Shown: piece after piece, positions 31,986 through 40,628 of the stretch
Layout of the letters: every line of letters starts with the position of its first letter
Numbering within the stretch: the first letter of the stretch is position 1
The notes under the pieces: generated by a model
Databases searched by the model: none
What the model saw: the letters and a program-made list of their open reading frames with translations, nothing else
What the model was told of the DNA's origin: nothing
Translations under genes and position numbers: made by a program
Assembly: GCF_006717145.1 (NCBI RefSeq)
Contig: NZ_VFQF01000002.1
Coordinates: forward strand, 992,001 to 1,056,000
From: Humibacillus xanthopallidus
Lineage (GTDB): Bacteria; Actinomycetota; Actinomycetes; Actinomycetales; Dermatophilaceae
DNA: 64,000 bases
Direction of reading: 5' to 3'

Positions 31986-33868
31986 CAGACGCCCCGACCC
32001 GCCAGCAGACGTGGCTGAGCCAGCCGCACCATGACGGGTCGGGGCGCTACGTCTCCAACCAGAGCCCCCGTCTCGGTGACCGCGTCGACGTGCTGCTCCG
32101 GGTGCCTCTCGAGGCCGAGGTGGAGGCCGTCCACGTGCGCACCGCCCCTGACGGCGAGGCGACCTTCACGGTCGCCAAGCGGGTGCGCACGACGGCAACC
32201 GACGACTGGTGGAGGGCGACGCTGACCTGCCACAACCCAGTCACCACCTACCGCTTCCTGCTCACCGGCGGACCGACGAAGTACCAGTGGCTCAACGGCA
32301 CCGGCATGCACACGCGCGACCTGCCCGATGCGAGCGACTTCCGTCTGGTGGCGCACGACAGCCCTCCGCCGGCGTGGGCGCTCGGCGCCGTCGTCTACCA
32401 GATCTTCCCCGACCGCTTCGCGCGCTCGCGGCGGGCCGACCGCCACGAGACGCCGGACTGGGCGATCCCCGCCGACTGGTCCGACCCGGTCGACCTCAGC
32501 ACGAGGGGGGTCGCGCACCAGCTCTACGGCGGCGACCTCGACGGTGTCACCGAGCACCTCGACCACCTCGAGTCGCTGGGCGTCGATGTCGTCTACCTGA
32601 CGCCGTTCTTTCCGGCCCGCTCCAACCACCGCTACGACGCGTCGTCGTTCGAGCAGATCGACCCGTTGCTTGGTGGGGCGCCAGCCCTGCGACGGCTCAC
32701 GTCGTCGGCCCACCAGCGCGGTCTCAAGGTCATGGGCGACTTCACGACGAACCACACGGGCGACGCCCACGAGTGGTTCCTCGCCGCGTCCGGGCCGGAC
32801 GGCAAGCGACGGCCGGAGCGCGACTACTACATCTGGGAGGACGGCAGCTACGTCGCGTGGCTCGGCGTGCCCACCCTGCCCAAGCTCAACCACCTCAACG
32901 CGGCCCTGCGCCAGCGCATTTTCGAGCACCCCCAGGGCGTCGTGCGCAAGTGGCTCGGCCGCTCCGGTGGCCTCGACGGCTGGCGCGTCGACGTCGCCAA
33001 CATGACAGGACGCTGGCGCGACACCGACGTCAACCACGACGTCGCGCGGCAGATGCGCGACGTCATGGCCCGGGTCGCCCCGGACGCCCTGCTCGTGGGG
33101 GAGCACTTCCACGACTACACGCCCGACATGCCCGGTGACGGCTGGCACGGCGTCATGAACTACGCCGGTTTCTGCAAGCCGGCGTGGACGTGGCTGCGCG
33201 AGGAGCCCAAGGACCCGCGCTTCCTCGGCGCGCCGGTGCCGCTGCCGCACCTCGACGCCGGCGCGGTCGTCGACACGATGCGCGACTTCACCTCGCGGAT
33301 CGCGTGGCAGTCCCTCGTCCACTCCTTCAACCTGGTCGGCTCGCACGACGTGCCCCGCATCCGCACGCTCGTCGGCCCGGGCAGCGTCGAGACGGCCGCC
33401 GGCCTGCTCTTCACCTTCCCGTCGATGCCGATGCTCACCTACGGCGACGAGATCGGCATGGAGGGCACCTTCGGCGAGGACGGGCGCCGACCCATGCCGT
33501 GGGACGAGTCCCATTGGGACACAGACACGCTCGCGGTCTATCGCGGACTCATCGCTGCCCGCAAGGGCTCGGTGGCGCTGCGTCGCGGCGGTCTGCGCTG
33601 GGTCCACGCCGAGGGTGACGCCATCGTCTTCCTCCGCGAGACCGAGCAGGAGGTCGCCCTCGTGCACGTGGCCCGCGACGCCCACGCGCCTGTGGTCCTG
33701 CCGGAACACCACCTCGCGGGCATCGAGAACGGAGCACCGGCATACGGACCCGGTCCGGAGATTGCCGGTGGAACTGTCACACTGGGCGCCGACAACGCTC
33801 TGGTCCGCATCTGGACCTGGAAGCCCACCGACGGAGGAGCGCGGCACGCGCGGCGAAAGGGGAGGTGA
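31982..33868 (+). CDS. GH13 alpha-glucosidase / neopullulanase-like enzyme
   Basis: The GTG start overlaps the malG stop, giving 628 residues. An N-terminal beta-sandwich (about 1-120, CBM34-like) precedes the (beta/alpha)8 barrel. The catalytic nucleophile is Asp337 in DGWRVDVAN, the acid/base Glu374 in LLVGEHF, and the transition-state Asp456 in LVGSHDVPR. The start of the barrel, ALGAVVYQIFPDRFARS, is shared by cyclomaltodextrinases, neopullulanases and maltogenic amylases. No signal peptide is present, so it probably degrades maltodextrins inside the cell after import by MalEFG. The exact linkage preference is open. Confidence 0.9.
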   Translation: MTDAPTRQQTWLSQPHHDGSGRYVSNQSPRLGDRVDVLLRVPLEAEVEAVHVRTAPDGEATFTVAKRVRTTATDDWWRATLTCHNPVTTYRFLLTGGPTKYQWLNGTGMHTRDLPDASDFRLVAHDSPPPAWALGAVVYQIFPDRFARSRRADRHETPDWAIPADWSDPVDLSTRGVAHQLYGGDLDGVTEHLDHLESLGVDVVYLTPFFPARSNHRYDASSFEQIDPLLGGAPALRRLTSSAHQRGLKVMGDFTTNHTGDAHEWFLAASGPDGKRRPERDYYIWEDGSYVAWLGVPTLPKLNHLNAALRQRIFEHPQGVVRKWLGRSGGLDGWRVDVANMTGRWRDTDVNHDVARQMRDVMARVAPDALLVGEHFHDYTPDMPGDGWHGVMNYAGFCKPAWTWLREEPKDPRFLGAPVPLPHLDAGAVVDTMRDFTSRIAWQSLVHSFNLVGSHDVPRIRTLVGPGSVETAAGLLFTFPSMPMLTYGDEIGMEGTFGEDGRRPMPWDESHWDTDTLAVYRGLIAARKGSVALRRGGLRWVHAEGDAIVFLRETEQEVALVHVARDAHAPVVLPEHHLAGIENGAPAYGPGPEIAGGTVTLGADNALVRIWTWKPTDGGARHARRKGR

Positions 33869-33869
33869 G

Positions 33870-34883
33870 GTGAGAGCTCGGCTCAAGGACATCGCCGACC
33901 AGGCCGGGGTGTCCGAGGCGACGGTGTCCCGGGTGCTCAACGGCAAGCCGGGCGTCGCCGAGGCGACCCGGCAGGCGGTCCTCACCGCGCTCGACGTCCT
34001 GGGCTACGACCGGCCGTCTCGCCTGCGCCGCAAGAGCGCTGGGCTCGTCGGCCTCATCGTCCCGGAGCTCACGAACCCGATCTTCCCCGCCTTCGCCCAG
34101 ATCATCGAGAACTCCCTGGCACAGAACGGCTACACGCCCGTCCTCTGCACGCAGGTCGCCGGCGGAGTGCACGAGGACGACTACGTGCAGATGCTGCTCG
34201 AGCGCGGCGTCGCCGGCATCATCTTCATCTCGGGTCTGCACGCCGACACGACGACCGACCCCGACCGCTACATCGCGCTGCGCGACCGTGGCCTGCCGCT
34301 TGTGCTCGTCAACGGCTACATCGAGGGCGTGGACGCGCCGTTCATCTCCAACGACGACGTGGCGTCGATGGGCCTCGCCCTCGAGCACCTCGTCAGCCTC
34401 GGTCACCGCGAGATCGGCCTGGCCGTCGGGCCCGACCGCTACGTGCCGGTCATCCGCAAGATCGCGGGCTTCCGGCACTCGATGCAGGAGCTGACGGGCC
34501 GCCCCGACGTCGACGACCTCATCGAGCGCTCCCTCTTCACGGTCGAAGGAGGCGCCACGGCGGCAGGGCGCCTGCTCGACCGCGGTGCCACGGCGGTCGT
34601 GTGCGGCTCCGACCTCATGGCGCTCGGCGCCATCCGCGAGGCACGCAAGCGTGGCCTCCAGGTGCCTCGCGACTTCTCGGTCGTCGGCTACGACGACTCC
34701 ACCCTCATCGCCTTCACGGACCCGCCGCTGACCACGGTGCGCCAGAGCGTCAACGCGATGAGCGCGGCGACGGTGCGGGCGCTGCTCGACGAGATCGCCG
34801 GGCAGCCTTCTCCCCGAGCCGAATACGTCTTCAGGCCCGAGCTCGTCGTGCGCGGCTCCACCGGCGCGGTCCGTCGCCGCTGA
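33870..34883 (+). CDS. LacI-family transcriptional regulator (MalR-like)
   Basis: This 337-residue regulator begins at GTG 33870, one base after the GH13 stop, behind AGGGGAGG. The N-terminal HTH and hinge (LKDIADQAGVSEATVSRVLNGKPGVAEATRQAVLTALDVLGYD) are typical of LacI/GalR proteins, followed by a periplasmic-binding-protein-like sensor (GLVGLIVPELTNPIFPAFAQIIE and TAVVCGSDLMALGAIREARKRGLQVPRDFSVVGYDD). As the last gene of the operon it probably represses the malE and ugpC promoters at the GCAAG-type palindromes, released by a maltose-like inducer. Confidence 0.9.
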   Translation: MRARLKDIADQAGVSEATVSRVLNGKPGVAEATRQAVLTALDVLGYDRPSRLRRKSAGLVGLIVPELTNPIFPAFAQIIENSLAQNGYTPVLCTQVAGGVHEDDYVQMLLERGVAGIIFISGLHADTTTDPDRYIALRDRGLPLVLVNGYIEGVDAPFISNDDVASMGLALEHLVSLGHREIGLAVGPDRYVPVIRKIAGFRHSMQELTGRPDVDDLIERSLFTVEGGATAAGRLLDRGATAVVCGSDLMALGAIREARKRGLQVPRDFSVVGYDDSTLIAFTDPPLTTVRQSVNAMSAATVRALLDEIAGQPSPRAEYVFRPELVVRGSTGAVRRR

Positions 34884-34964
34884 CTGTCGTATGCCGCCCG
34901 CCTGAGCGAGTGCCCACCGGGGGTGGGTTGCGTGGCCGGGGCGCACGGGGCGCAGTGACGGGGC

Positions 34965-35771
34965 TCAGCTGGGCACGTGCGCAGCCGAGCAGAGCTGCCA
35001 GAGCCGGGTGAGCACGCGGGCGACGGCAGCCTCGTCGTCGAGCCGGAACCGGGCCGCCGTCGAGCCGGTGCCGACCTTGACGGTGACGTCCTGGGGACGA
35101 CGCATGCGCATGAAGGCGTCCTCGTCGGTCACGTCGTCGCCGAAGTAGATGCGGGCGACGGCGTCGACGCTGCGGCCCAGGGCCGTGACGGCAGAGCCCT
35201 TGTCGGCGTGCGACACCGAGAGCTCGAGCACCGACTTGCCCTTCAGCACCTTGACGCCGGGGTGCTCGAGCGCGAGGCGCCGGGCATCGGCGATCGCGGC
35301 GTCGGACAGCTCGCGCGAGAGCCCGCGCGTGTGGACGACGACGGCGGCCGCCTTGTACTCGATGCCCGCCTCGGGATGGTGCTCCTTGACGAGGGCCTCG
35401 ATGTCGGAGCGGAGCTCGGTGAGCGTCACCTCGTCGTCGGGGGTCACGGCAGCGTGTTCCATCGCCGATCGCACTGCCTCGTCGGAGGATTCGGCTCCGT
35501 GGCTGCCGATGAGCACGATCGGCTCGTCCTCGTCGATGCCGGTGAGGCGCCGCAGGGTCTTGAGGTCGCGGCCCGAGACGACGGCGACGTGCAGGCCAGG
35601 CAGGTCGGCGAGCGACCGCAGCGTGTCGATCGTGCCGGGCTCGGCGGTGGCCCGCATGGGGTCGGCGGCGAAGCGGGCCAGCACCCCGTCGTAGTCGGTG
35701 GCGAGCAGCAGCCGCTTCGCAGCGGCCACCTCCTCGAGGGTCTCGAGGAGCGCAGGCAGTCCGTCGGTCAT
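34965..35771 (-). CDS. otsB: Trehalose-6-phosphate phosphatase
   Basis: The 268-residue HAD enzyme converts trehalose-6-phosphate to trehalose. The catalytic aspartates are Asp26 and Asp28 in LLLATDYDGV, the second motif is AVVSGRDLKTLRRL, and the metal-binding third motif is YFGDDVTDEDAF. The cap domain carries VLKGKSVLELSVSHADKGSAV. The start (35771) overlaps the end of otsA by four bases, so the pair is co-translated. It is convergent with the LacI-family gene, separated by 81 bases. Confidence 0.94.
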   Translation of the reverse strand: MTDGLPALLETLEEVAAAKRLLLATDYDGVLARFAADPMRATAEPGTIDTLRSLADLPGLHVAVVSGRDLKTLRRLTGIDEDEPIVLIGSHGAESSDEAVRSAMEHAAVTPDDEVTLTELRSDIEALVKEHHPEAGIEYKAAAVVVHTRGLSRELSDAAIADARRLALEHPGVKVLKGKSVLELSVSHADKGSAVTALGRSVDAVARIYFGDDVTDEDAFMRMRRPQDVTVKVGTGSTAARFRLDDEAAVARVLTRLWQLCSAAHVPS

Positions 35772-37288
35772 GCGAAGGTGGCCCTCTCTGCGGTGCTGAT
35801 GCCCCCGAGGTGCATGGCGGTCGGGTCGGCGCCTGGCCCGGCGAGCGGGTCGGCGCCGGCGACCTTGCTGGGGCGCGGCACGTCGGGTGCGGCGTCGAGA
35901 GCGGCGAGGTAGCGCGCTGCCCAACGCTGGACGTCGTGGTCGGCGACCCGTCGGCGCAGGGCTCGCATGATGCGCTGCTTGTCCTTGGCCGGGGTGTTGA
36001 TGGCTCGCAGGATCGTCTGCTTGAGCCCCTCGATGTCGTGCGGGTTGCACGCGAAGGCCTGGTGCAGCTCGTGCCACGCGCCGGTGAACTCCGACAGCAC
36101 GAGCGCTCCGCCGAGGTCGTGGCGGCACGTGACGTACTCCTTGGCCACGAGGTTCATCCCGTCGCGCAGGGGGGTGACGAGCATGACGTCGGCCGCCTGG
36201 AAGAGCGCCGCCATCTCCTCGCGCGGGTAGGAGTGGTGGAGGTAGTGCACGGCTGGCGAGCCGATTTTGCCGAGCTCGCCGTTGATGCGTCCGACGGTCT
36301 GCTCGACCTCGTTCCTCAGGTTGCGGTAGGCATCGACGCGCTCGCGGCTCGGCGTCGCCACCTGCACGAGGGTCACGTCGGGCGGCCCGATCCGCCGCTC
36401 GCTGAGCAGCTCCTCGTAGGCCTTGAGCCGGTGGCGGATGCCCTTCGTGTAGTCGAGGCGGTCGACCCCGAGCATCAGCACCTTGGGGTTGCCGAGGCTG
36501 GCGCGGATCTCGCGGGCGCGGTCCATGACGTCCGGCCGCTTGGCGAGCTCCTCGAGCCCCTTGAAGTCGACGGAGATGGGGATGGCGGCCGCACGCACCC
36601 GGCGGTGGCTGCCCTCGACGGTGACGAGGTCGCGCTTGGTGGGGGCGCCGAGCAGCTGCCGGCACGCCCTAACGAAGTTGCGCGAGTCGGCCTGGCGCTG
36701 GAAGCCGAGGAAGTCGGCGCCGAGCAGCCCGTCGAGCAGCTGCGTGCGCCACGGCAGCTGGGCGAAGAGCTCGACCGGGGGGAAGGGGATGTGGTTGAAC
36801 CACCCGATGCGCACGTCGGGGCGCAGCTTGCGCACGAGGGCCGGCACCAGCTGGAGCTGGTAGTCCTGCACCCACACGCGGGCGCCGTCGGCCGCGACCT
36901 CGGCGACCGCCTCGGCGAAGCGCTGGTTGACGGTCTGGTAGCTCGACCACCAGTCGCGGTGGAAGGAGGCAGGCACGATGACGTCGTGGTAGATCGGCCA
37001 CAGGGTGTCGTTGGAGAAGCCCTCGTAGTAGTCGCGCACCTCGTCGGGCGAGAGCGGCACGGGGCGCAGGTGGATGCCGTCCTCGTCGAAGGGCTCGGGC
37101 GCCTCGCCGGTGTCACCGGCCCAGCCGACCCACGCGCCGGGCTGGCTGCGCATCACCGACTCCATGGCCGTGACGAGGCCGCCGGGGCTGCGCCGCCACT
37201 CGACCTCGCCGCTGTCGGTGACGACCTTGTCGACGGGCAGGCGGTTCGCCGCGATGACGAGGTCGTAGGTCTGCCGTGCAGACGGCAC
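35768..37288 (-). CDS. otsA: Trehalose-6-phosphate synthase
   Basis: This GT20 enzyme (506 residues, GTG start) joins glucose from a nucleotide sugar to glucose-6-phosphate. Recognisable parts are the N-terminal VIAANRLPVDK with the SPGGLVTAME loop, the WVQDYQLQLVPALVRKLRPDVRIGWFNHIPFPPVELFAQLPWR segment, the donor site LMLGVDRLDYTKGIRHRLKAYEELL, and the phosphate-binding LVTPLRDGMNLVAKEYV. Together with otsB it makes trehalose as a stress protectant or cell-wall precursor. The 230-base gap upstream shows no clear promoter to my eye. Confidence 0.95.
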   Translation of the reverse strand: MPSARQTYDLVIAANRLPVDKVVTDSGEVEWRRSPGGLVTAMESVMRSQPGAWVGWAGDTGEAPEPFDEDGIHLRPVPLSPDEVRDYYEGFSNDTLWPIYHDVIVPASFHRDWWSSYQTVNQRFAEAVAEVAADGARVWVQDYQLQLVPALVRKLRPDVRIGWFNHIPFPPVELFAQLPWRTQLLDGLLGADFLGFQRQADSRNFVRACRQLLGAPTKRDLVTVEGSHRRVRAAAIPISVDFKGLEELAKRPDVMDRAREIRASLGNPKVLMLGVDRLDYTKGIRHRLKAYEELLSERRIGPPDVTLVQVATPSRERVDAYRNLRNEVEQTVGRINGELGKIGSPAVHYLHHSYPREEMAALFQAADVMLVTPLRDGMNLVAKEYVTCRHDLGGALVLSEFTGAWHELHQAFACNPHDIEGLKQTILRAINTPAKDKQRIMRALRRRVADHDVQRWAARYLAALDAAPDVPRPSKVAGADPLAGPGADPTAMHLGGISTAERATFA

Positions 37289-37517
37289 GCAATCAACTCC
37301 TGCTCTGACTGGACCGGCGGCGTGCCGGTCCGGGCTGCGGGTGGGTCCGAACCGGTCGATCGGGGCCGACTGTCTCGGATGGTGGTGGTCGCCACGGTGC
37401 GCAGCCCACTCTAACGAGAGAACGGTGGCGCCCGGACGAGTCCCGCTCTAGGGTCAGGACTAGGGCACCGGTGCGCCGGAGGTTGCCGGCAAGTGCCGAC
37501 TCGAGACGGAGGTCGCC

Positions 37518-37949
37518 ATGAAGATTTCGGACGTTCTGCGGTCCAAGGGCGGGGGCGTCGTGACGATCCAACCCGACGACACGGTGAGCCATCTGCTTGC
37601 GCTGCTCGACGAGCACCGCATCGGCGCGATCGTCGTCAGCACCGACGGCACCACCGTCGAGGGCATCGTCAGCGAGCGTGACATCGTGCGGCACCTGCAC
37701 GGCACGGGCACGTCCGTGCTCGGCGGCCCGGTGTCGGCCATCATGACGAGCGACGTGACGACGGGCTCGGCCGGCGACAACATCGCCGACCTCGCGGGCA
37801 CGATGACCGAGATGCGCGTGCGCCACGTGCCGATCGTCGACGAGGAGGGCAAGCTCACGGCGATCGTCAGCATCGGCGACATCGTCAAGCACCGCCTGAG
37901 CGAGCTGCAGTCCGAGCGCGACGCGCTGCGCGACTACATCACCAACTGA
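37518..37949 (+). CDS. CBS-pair domain protein
   Basis: The 143-residue protein is essentially two tandem CBS domains: the first at about 1-62 (TIQPDDTVSHLLALLDEHRIGAIVVSTDG, VEGIVSERDIVRHL) and the second at about 72-130 (IMTSDVTTGSAGDNIADLAGTMTEMRVRHVPIVDEEGKLTAIVSIGDIV). CBS pairs bind adenine nucleotides and regulate partner proteins. Free-standing ones have varied, mostly unknown roles. It follows CGGAGG and is divergent from otsA. No partner is fused or adjacent. Confidence 0.88.
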   Translation: MKISDVLRSKGGGVVTIQPDDTVSHLLALLDEHRIGAIVVSTDGTTVEGIVSERDIVRHLHGTGTSVLGGPVSAIMTSDVTTGSAGDNIADLAGTMTEMRVRHVPIVDEEGKLTAIVSIGDIVKHRLSELQSERDALRDYITN

Positions 37950-38060
37950 GCGCCCCCACACCTGCGCGCCCGCGCCGGGGTGCTGCTCCGCGGCTGTCGG
38001 GTGCGCCGCTCCGCGGCTGTCCGGTGCCGGTCGCAGCGCTCGGTCGCATACCGTAGGGGG

Positions 38061-39920
38061 ATGACGGCATACGACCGGACCGAGCGGGCGCCCAGCCCGC
38101 CGTCCGGCGTGCGCGCCGCCGAGCCGGACGGCCGCGACGGCATACCCCGTGAGCGGCACGAGCGGCTCGGGCCCTACCGCCTCATCGAGGAGATCGGTGA
38201 GGGCGGCATGGGCGTCGTCCACCTCGCCCTCGACCCGCGCGGTCGCGCGGTCGCGATCAAGGTGCTGCGGGCCCACATCGCCCACGACGACGACGCGCGC
38301 CGTCGTCTTGCCCGCGAGGTCGACACGCTCTCGCGCATCCGCGACGACCGGGTCGCGAGCGTCATCGACGCCGACGTCATGGGGCCGCGCCCCTACATCG
38401 TGACCCGCTACGTGCCGGGCCCGGCGCTCGACGAGACCGTCGAGCAGCACGGCCCGCTCGCGCCCGACGAGCTGCTCCGGCTCGCCCGAGGCGTCGCGGA
38501 GGCGATCCGCGCCATCCACGCCTGCGGCGTCGTGCACCGCGACATCAAGCCGGGCAACGTCCTCCTCGAGGACGGCGAGCCCGTGCTCATCGACTTCGGC
38601 ATCGCTCACCTGCAGGACGACGTGCGTCACACCGTCGGCGGGCTCGTCATGGGCACCCCGGGCTACCTCTCGCCCGAGCTCGTCGAGGGCGCCGAGATCA
38701 CCGACGCCACCGACTGGTGGGGGTGGGCTGCGACGATCACCTTCGCGGCGTCGGGCCGCCCGCCCTTCGGTCGCGCCCGCATGGACGCCGTGCTCACGCG
38801 GGTGCGGGCAGGGGACGTCGACCTCGACGGCGTCGACCCGCTCCTCGTCCCGCTGCTGCGGGCGGCGCTGTCGCCCGACCCCTCGAGGCGGCCCCACGCC
38901 GACGACGTCATCGCTGCCCTGGAGCAGTATGCCGCCGGGCGGGCTGCCACGGTGCCGACCCCCCGCGGGGGGCCGTGGGACGACGAGACGACCCGCGTGG
39001 AGCCGCCACCGCTGCCGCCCGGGTCGACGCAGGTGCTGCAGGAGCGGAGCACCTCGGTGATGCCGCCCGTGCCCCCCGAGCTGCCTGCGCGCGCCGCGCC
39101 GCAGCAGCCGTCGTGGGCGCCCCCTGCTGCAGCTCCCGCACCTGGCGCACGCGACGGCTACGACGACTACGCCGTCCCGGACGGCTACGGCGCCTACGAC
39201 GACGGCCACGACGGCCGCGACGGTGGACAGGCGATCGAGCCGGCCCGCGGCGACCTGCCGACGACCGACGACTACTGGGGCCGGGGCCTGCCCGAGGACG
39301 AGGAGGAGGTCGCTCCCCGTGAGGGAGACCCGCGCATCGGCCTGGCCATGCGCACGGGCCTGCTCGGTGCCGCCGCTCTCGCGTGGGTCGGCGCGCTCGC
39401 GGCATGGCCCGGCGTCGCCCTCCTCGTGCTCGTCGGCTGGTCGGTCATCGCCCGGGCGACGGACCTCTCCTTCACCTCGCTCGTGCTGCGGCGCTACGAG
39501 CACGGCCGGAGGCGCAGCGACGTCGCGATGGCCGTCGTCACGAGTCCGTGGCACCTCGTCGTCGGCGTCATCGCCACCGCGGTGAGTCTCATCCTCCCGG
39601 TCGGCGTGGCGCTCGCCGGGATCTTCGGGTCAGCGCTGCTGCTGGCCGGCACCCGGGGCGGCGAGCTCGGCCCGGGTGCGCCCGTGACCCTCGTCATCGG
39701 CGGCACGCTCGGGCTGGCGATGCTGTGGTGGGGGCCCGGAGGCGCGTCACTGAGACGGGGGTCGCGCTCCATCGTGAGACGCCTCGTGCCCGCCGGGCTG
39801 TCGACGCAGATCGTCGCCGGGGTCCTCGCCACGGTGGGGGTGGTCGCTGGAGCGATCGCCATCGCCAACGGAGCCAGCCTGACGTGGAATCCCTTCTTCG
39901 GCAATCCATTCGGCGGCTGA
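38061..39920 (+). CDS. Membrane-anchored Ser/Thr protein kinase
   Basis: The 619-residue protein begins with a short disordered stretch, then a PknB-like kinase domain (38-310): glycine loop GEGGMG (46-51), Lys67 in VAIKVL, Glu86, HRD (159-161) with Lys163, DFG (178-180) and the activation segment ending GTPGYLSPE. An acidic Pro-rich linker (about 320-430) leads to a C-terminal module of four or five membrane helices (from about 435) with no extracellular sensor domain. It ends in NPFFGNPFGG. The nucleotides coding for that ending recur at 41681-41713. Confidence 0.9.
   Translation: MTAYDRTERAPSPPSGVRAAEPDGRDGIPRERHERLGPYRLIEEIGEGGMGVVHLALDPRGRAVAIKVLRAHIAHDDDARRRLAREVDTLSRIRDDRVASVIDADVMGPRPYIVTRYVPGPALDETVEQHGPLAPDELLRLARGVAEAIRAIHACGVVHRDIKPGNVLLEDGEPVLIDFGIAHLQDDVRHTVGGLVMGTPGYLSPELVEGAEITDATDWWGWAATITFAASGRPPFGRARMDAVLTRVRAGDVDLDGVDPLLVPLLRAALSPDPSRRPHADDVIAALEQYAAGRAATVPTPRGGPWDDETTRVEPPPLPPGSTQVLQERSTSVMPPVPPELPARAAPQQPSWAPPAAAPAPGARDGYDDYAVPDGYGAYDDGHDGRDGGQAIEPARGDLPTTDDYWGRGLPEDEEEVAPREGDPRIGLAMRTGLLGAAALAWVGALAAWPGVALLVLVGWSVIARATDLSFTSLVLRRYEHGRRRSDVAMAVVTSPWHLVVGVIATAVSLILPVGVALAGIFGSALLLAGTRGGELGPGAPVTLVIGGTLGLAMLWWGPGGASLRRGSRSIVRRLVPAGLSTQIVAGVLATVGVVAGAIAIANGASLTWNPFFGNPFGG
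39884..39916 (+). repeat. Left copy of a 33-bp direct repeat (kinase 3' end)
   Basis: GTGGAATCCCTTCT through TTCGGCGG encodes the last residues (WNPFFGNPFGG) of the kinase. A copy with two mismatches lies at 41681-41713, in the same orientation, after the TetR-SDR cassette. Confidence 0.85.
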
Positions 39921-39982
39921 CGTCTCGTTCCCGCTCGGTTCCTCCGGTCGGGCAGCGCCGTGTCGTCACCGGGGTGACGACG

Positions 39983-40561
39983 TCAGGTCGGTGTGCTCAC
40001 CTCGTCGAGCATCGCCCGCACGTCGGGAAGCGCCGTGACCACGCGCTCCCGGAGCGTCGGGCCGTCGTAGTCGAGCAGCCACTCGTGCAGCGACGCGCGG
40101 AAGAGTGTGAAGCCGACGGCGGCCAGCAGGTCTGACGTGTGGGGCTGGAAGCCCCGCTCGACGAGGGCGGCAGCGATGCTCGGTTGCCACTGGGCTTGCT
40201 TGGCCAGCTCACGGCCGGTGAGGGCGACGTCTCCGTCGACGATCTGCTGCCGAGCACGCAGGCGGTTGCGGTCCGGAGTCATAACGGCGGCGAGGCCACC
40301 CAGGACATCGGCCATGAGCTCCTCCGCGGCCACCGGCTCGTCGTCGGCGCAGATGGCGCCGATGATGGTCGGCAGCAGGCGGTCGTCGTCGGCGAAGAGA
40401 ACTTCCTCCTTGTCGGGGAAGTGCCGGAAGAAGGTCCGCTGGCTCACGCACGCCCGCCGGGTGATCTGCTCGACCGTCGTCCTCGCGAACCCGTTCTCGG
40501 TGAAGAGCGCGAAGGCGGCGTCGACCAGACGCTCGCGCGTCGGCTCTGCGGATCGCGGCAT
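39983..40561 (-). CDS. TetR-family transcriptional regulator
   Basis: The 192-residue protein, from the ATG at 40561, has an AcrR-type HTH (TRERLVDAAFALFTENGFARTTVEQITRRACVSQRTFFRHFPDKEEVLFADDD) and a helical ligand-binding domain with no recognisable signature. It is divergent from an SDR gene, and the 35-base gap between them has repeated TGTCAC/GTGACA elements. The likely role is repression of the SDR and of itself. The inducer is not evident. Confidence 0.9.
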   Translation of the reverse strand: MPRSAEPTRERLVDAAFALFTENGFARTTVEQITRRACVSQRTFFRHFPDKEEVLFADDDRLLPTIIGAICADDEPVAAEELMADVLGGLAAVMTPDRNRLRARQQIVDGDVALTGRELAKQAQWQPSIAAALVERGFQPHTSDLLAAVGFTLFRASLHEWLLDYDGPTLRERVVTALPDVRAMLDEVSTPT

Positions 40562-40580
40562 GGTTCGACAGTACCGTTGC

Positions 40581-40628
40581 GTCACAAACTGTCACTATGC
40601 ATACTCAGGAGATGACACAAAGTGACAC
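40581..40628. promoter_or_regulatory. Candidate TetR operator between divergent TetR and SDR
   Basis: Several TGTCA/TGACA half-sites lie here: GTCAC at 40581 and 40591, and ATGACAC and GTGACAC at 40612 and 40622. TGTCA at 40590 and TGACA at 40613 form an inverted pair around the SDR start. A regulator bound here would cover both promoters. Confidence 0.55.
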
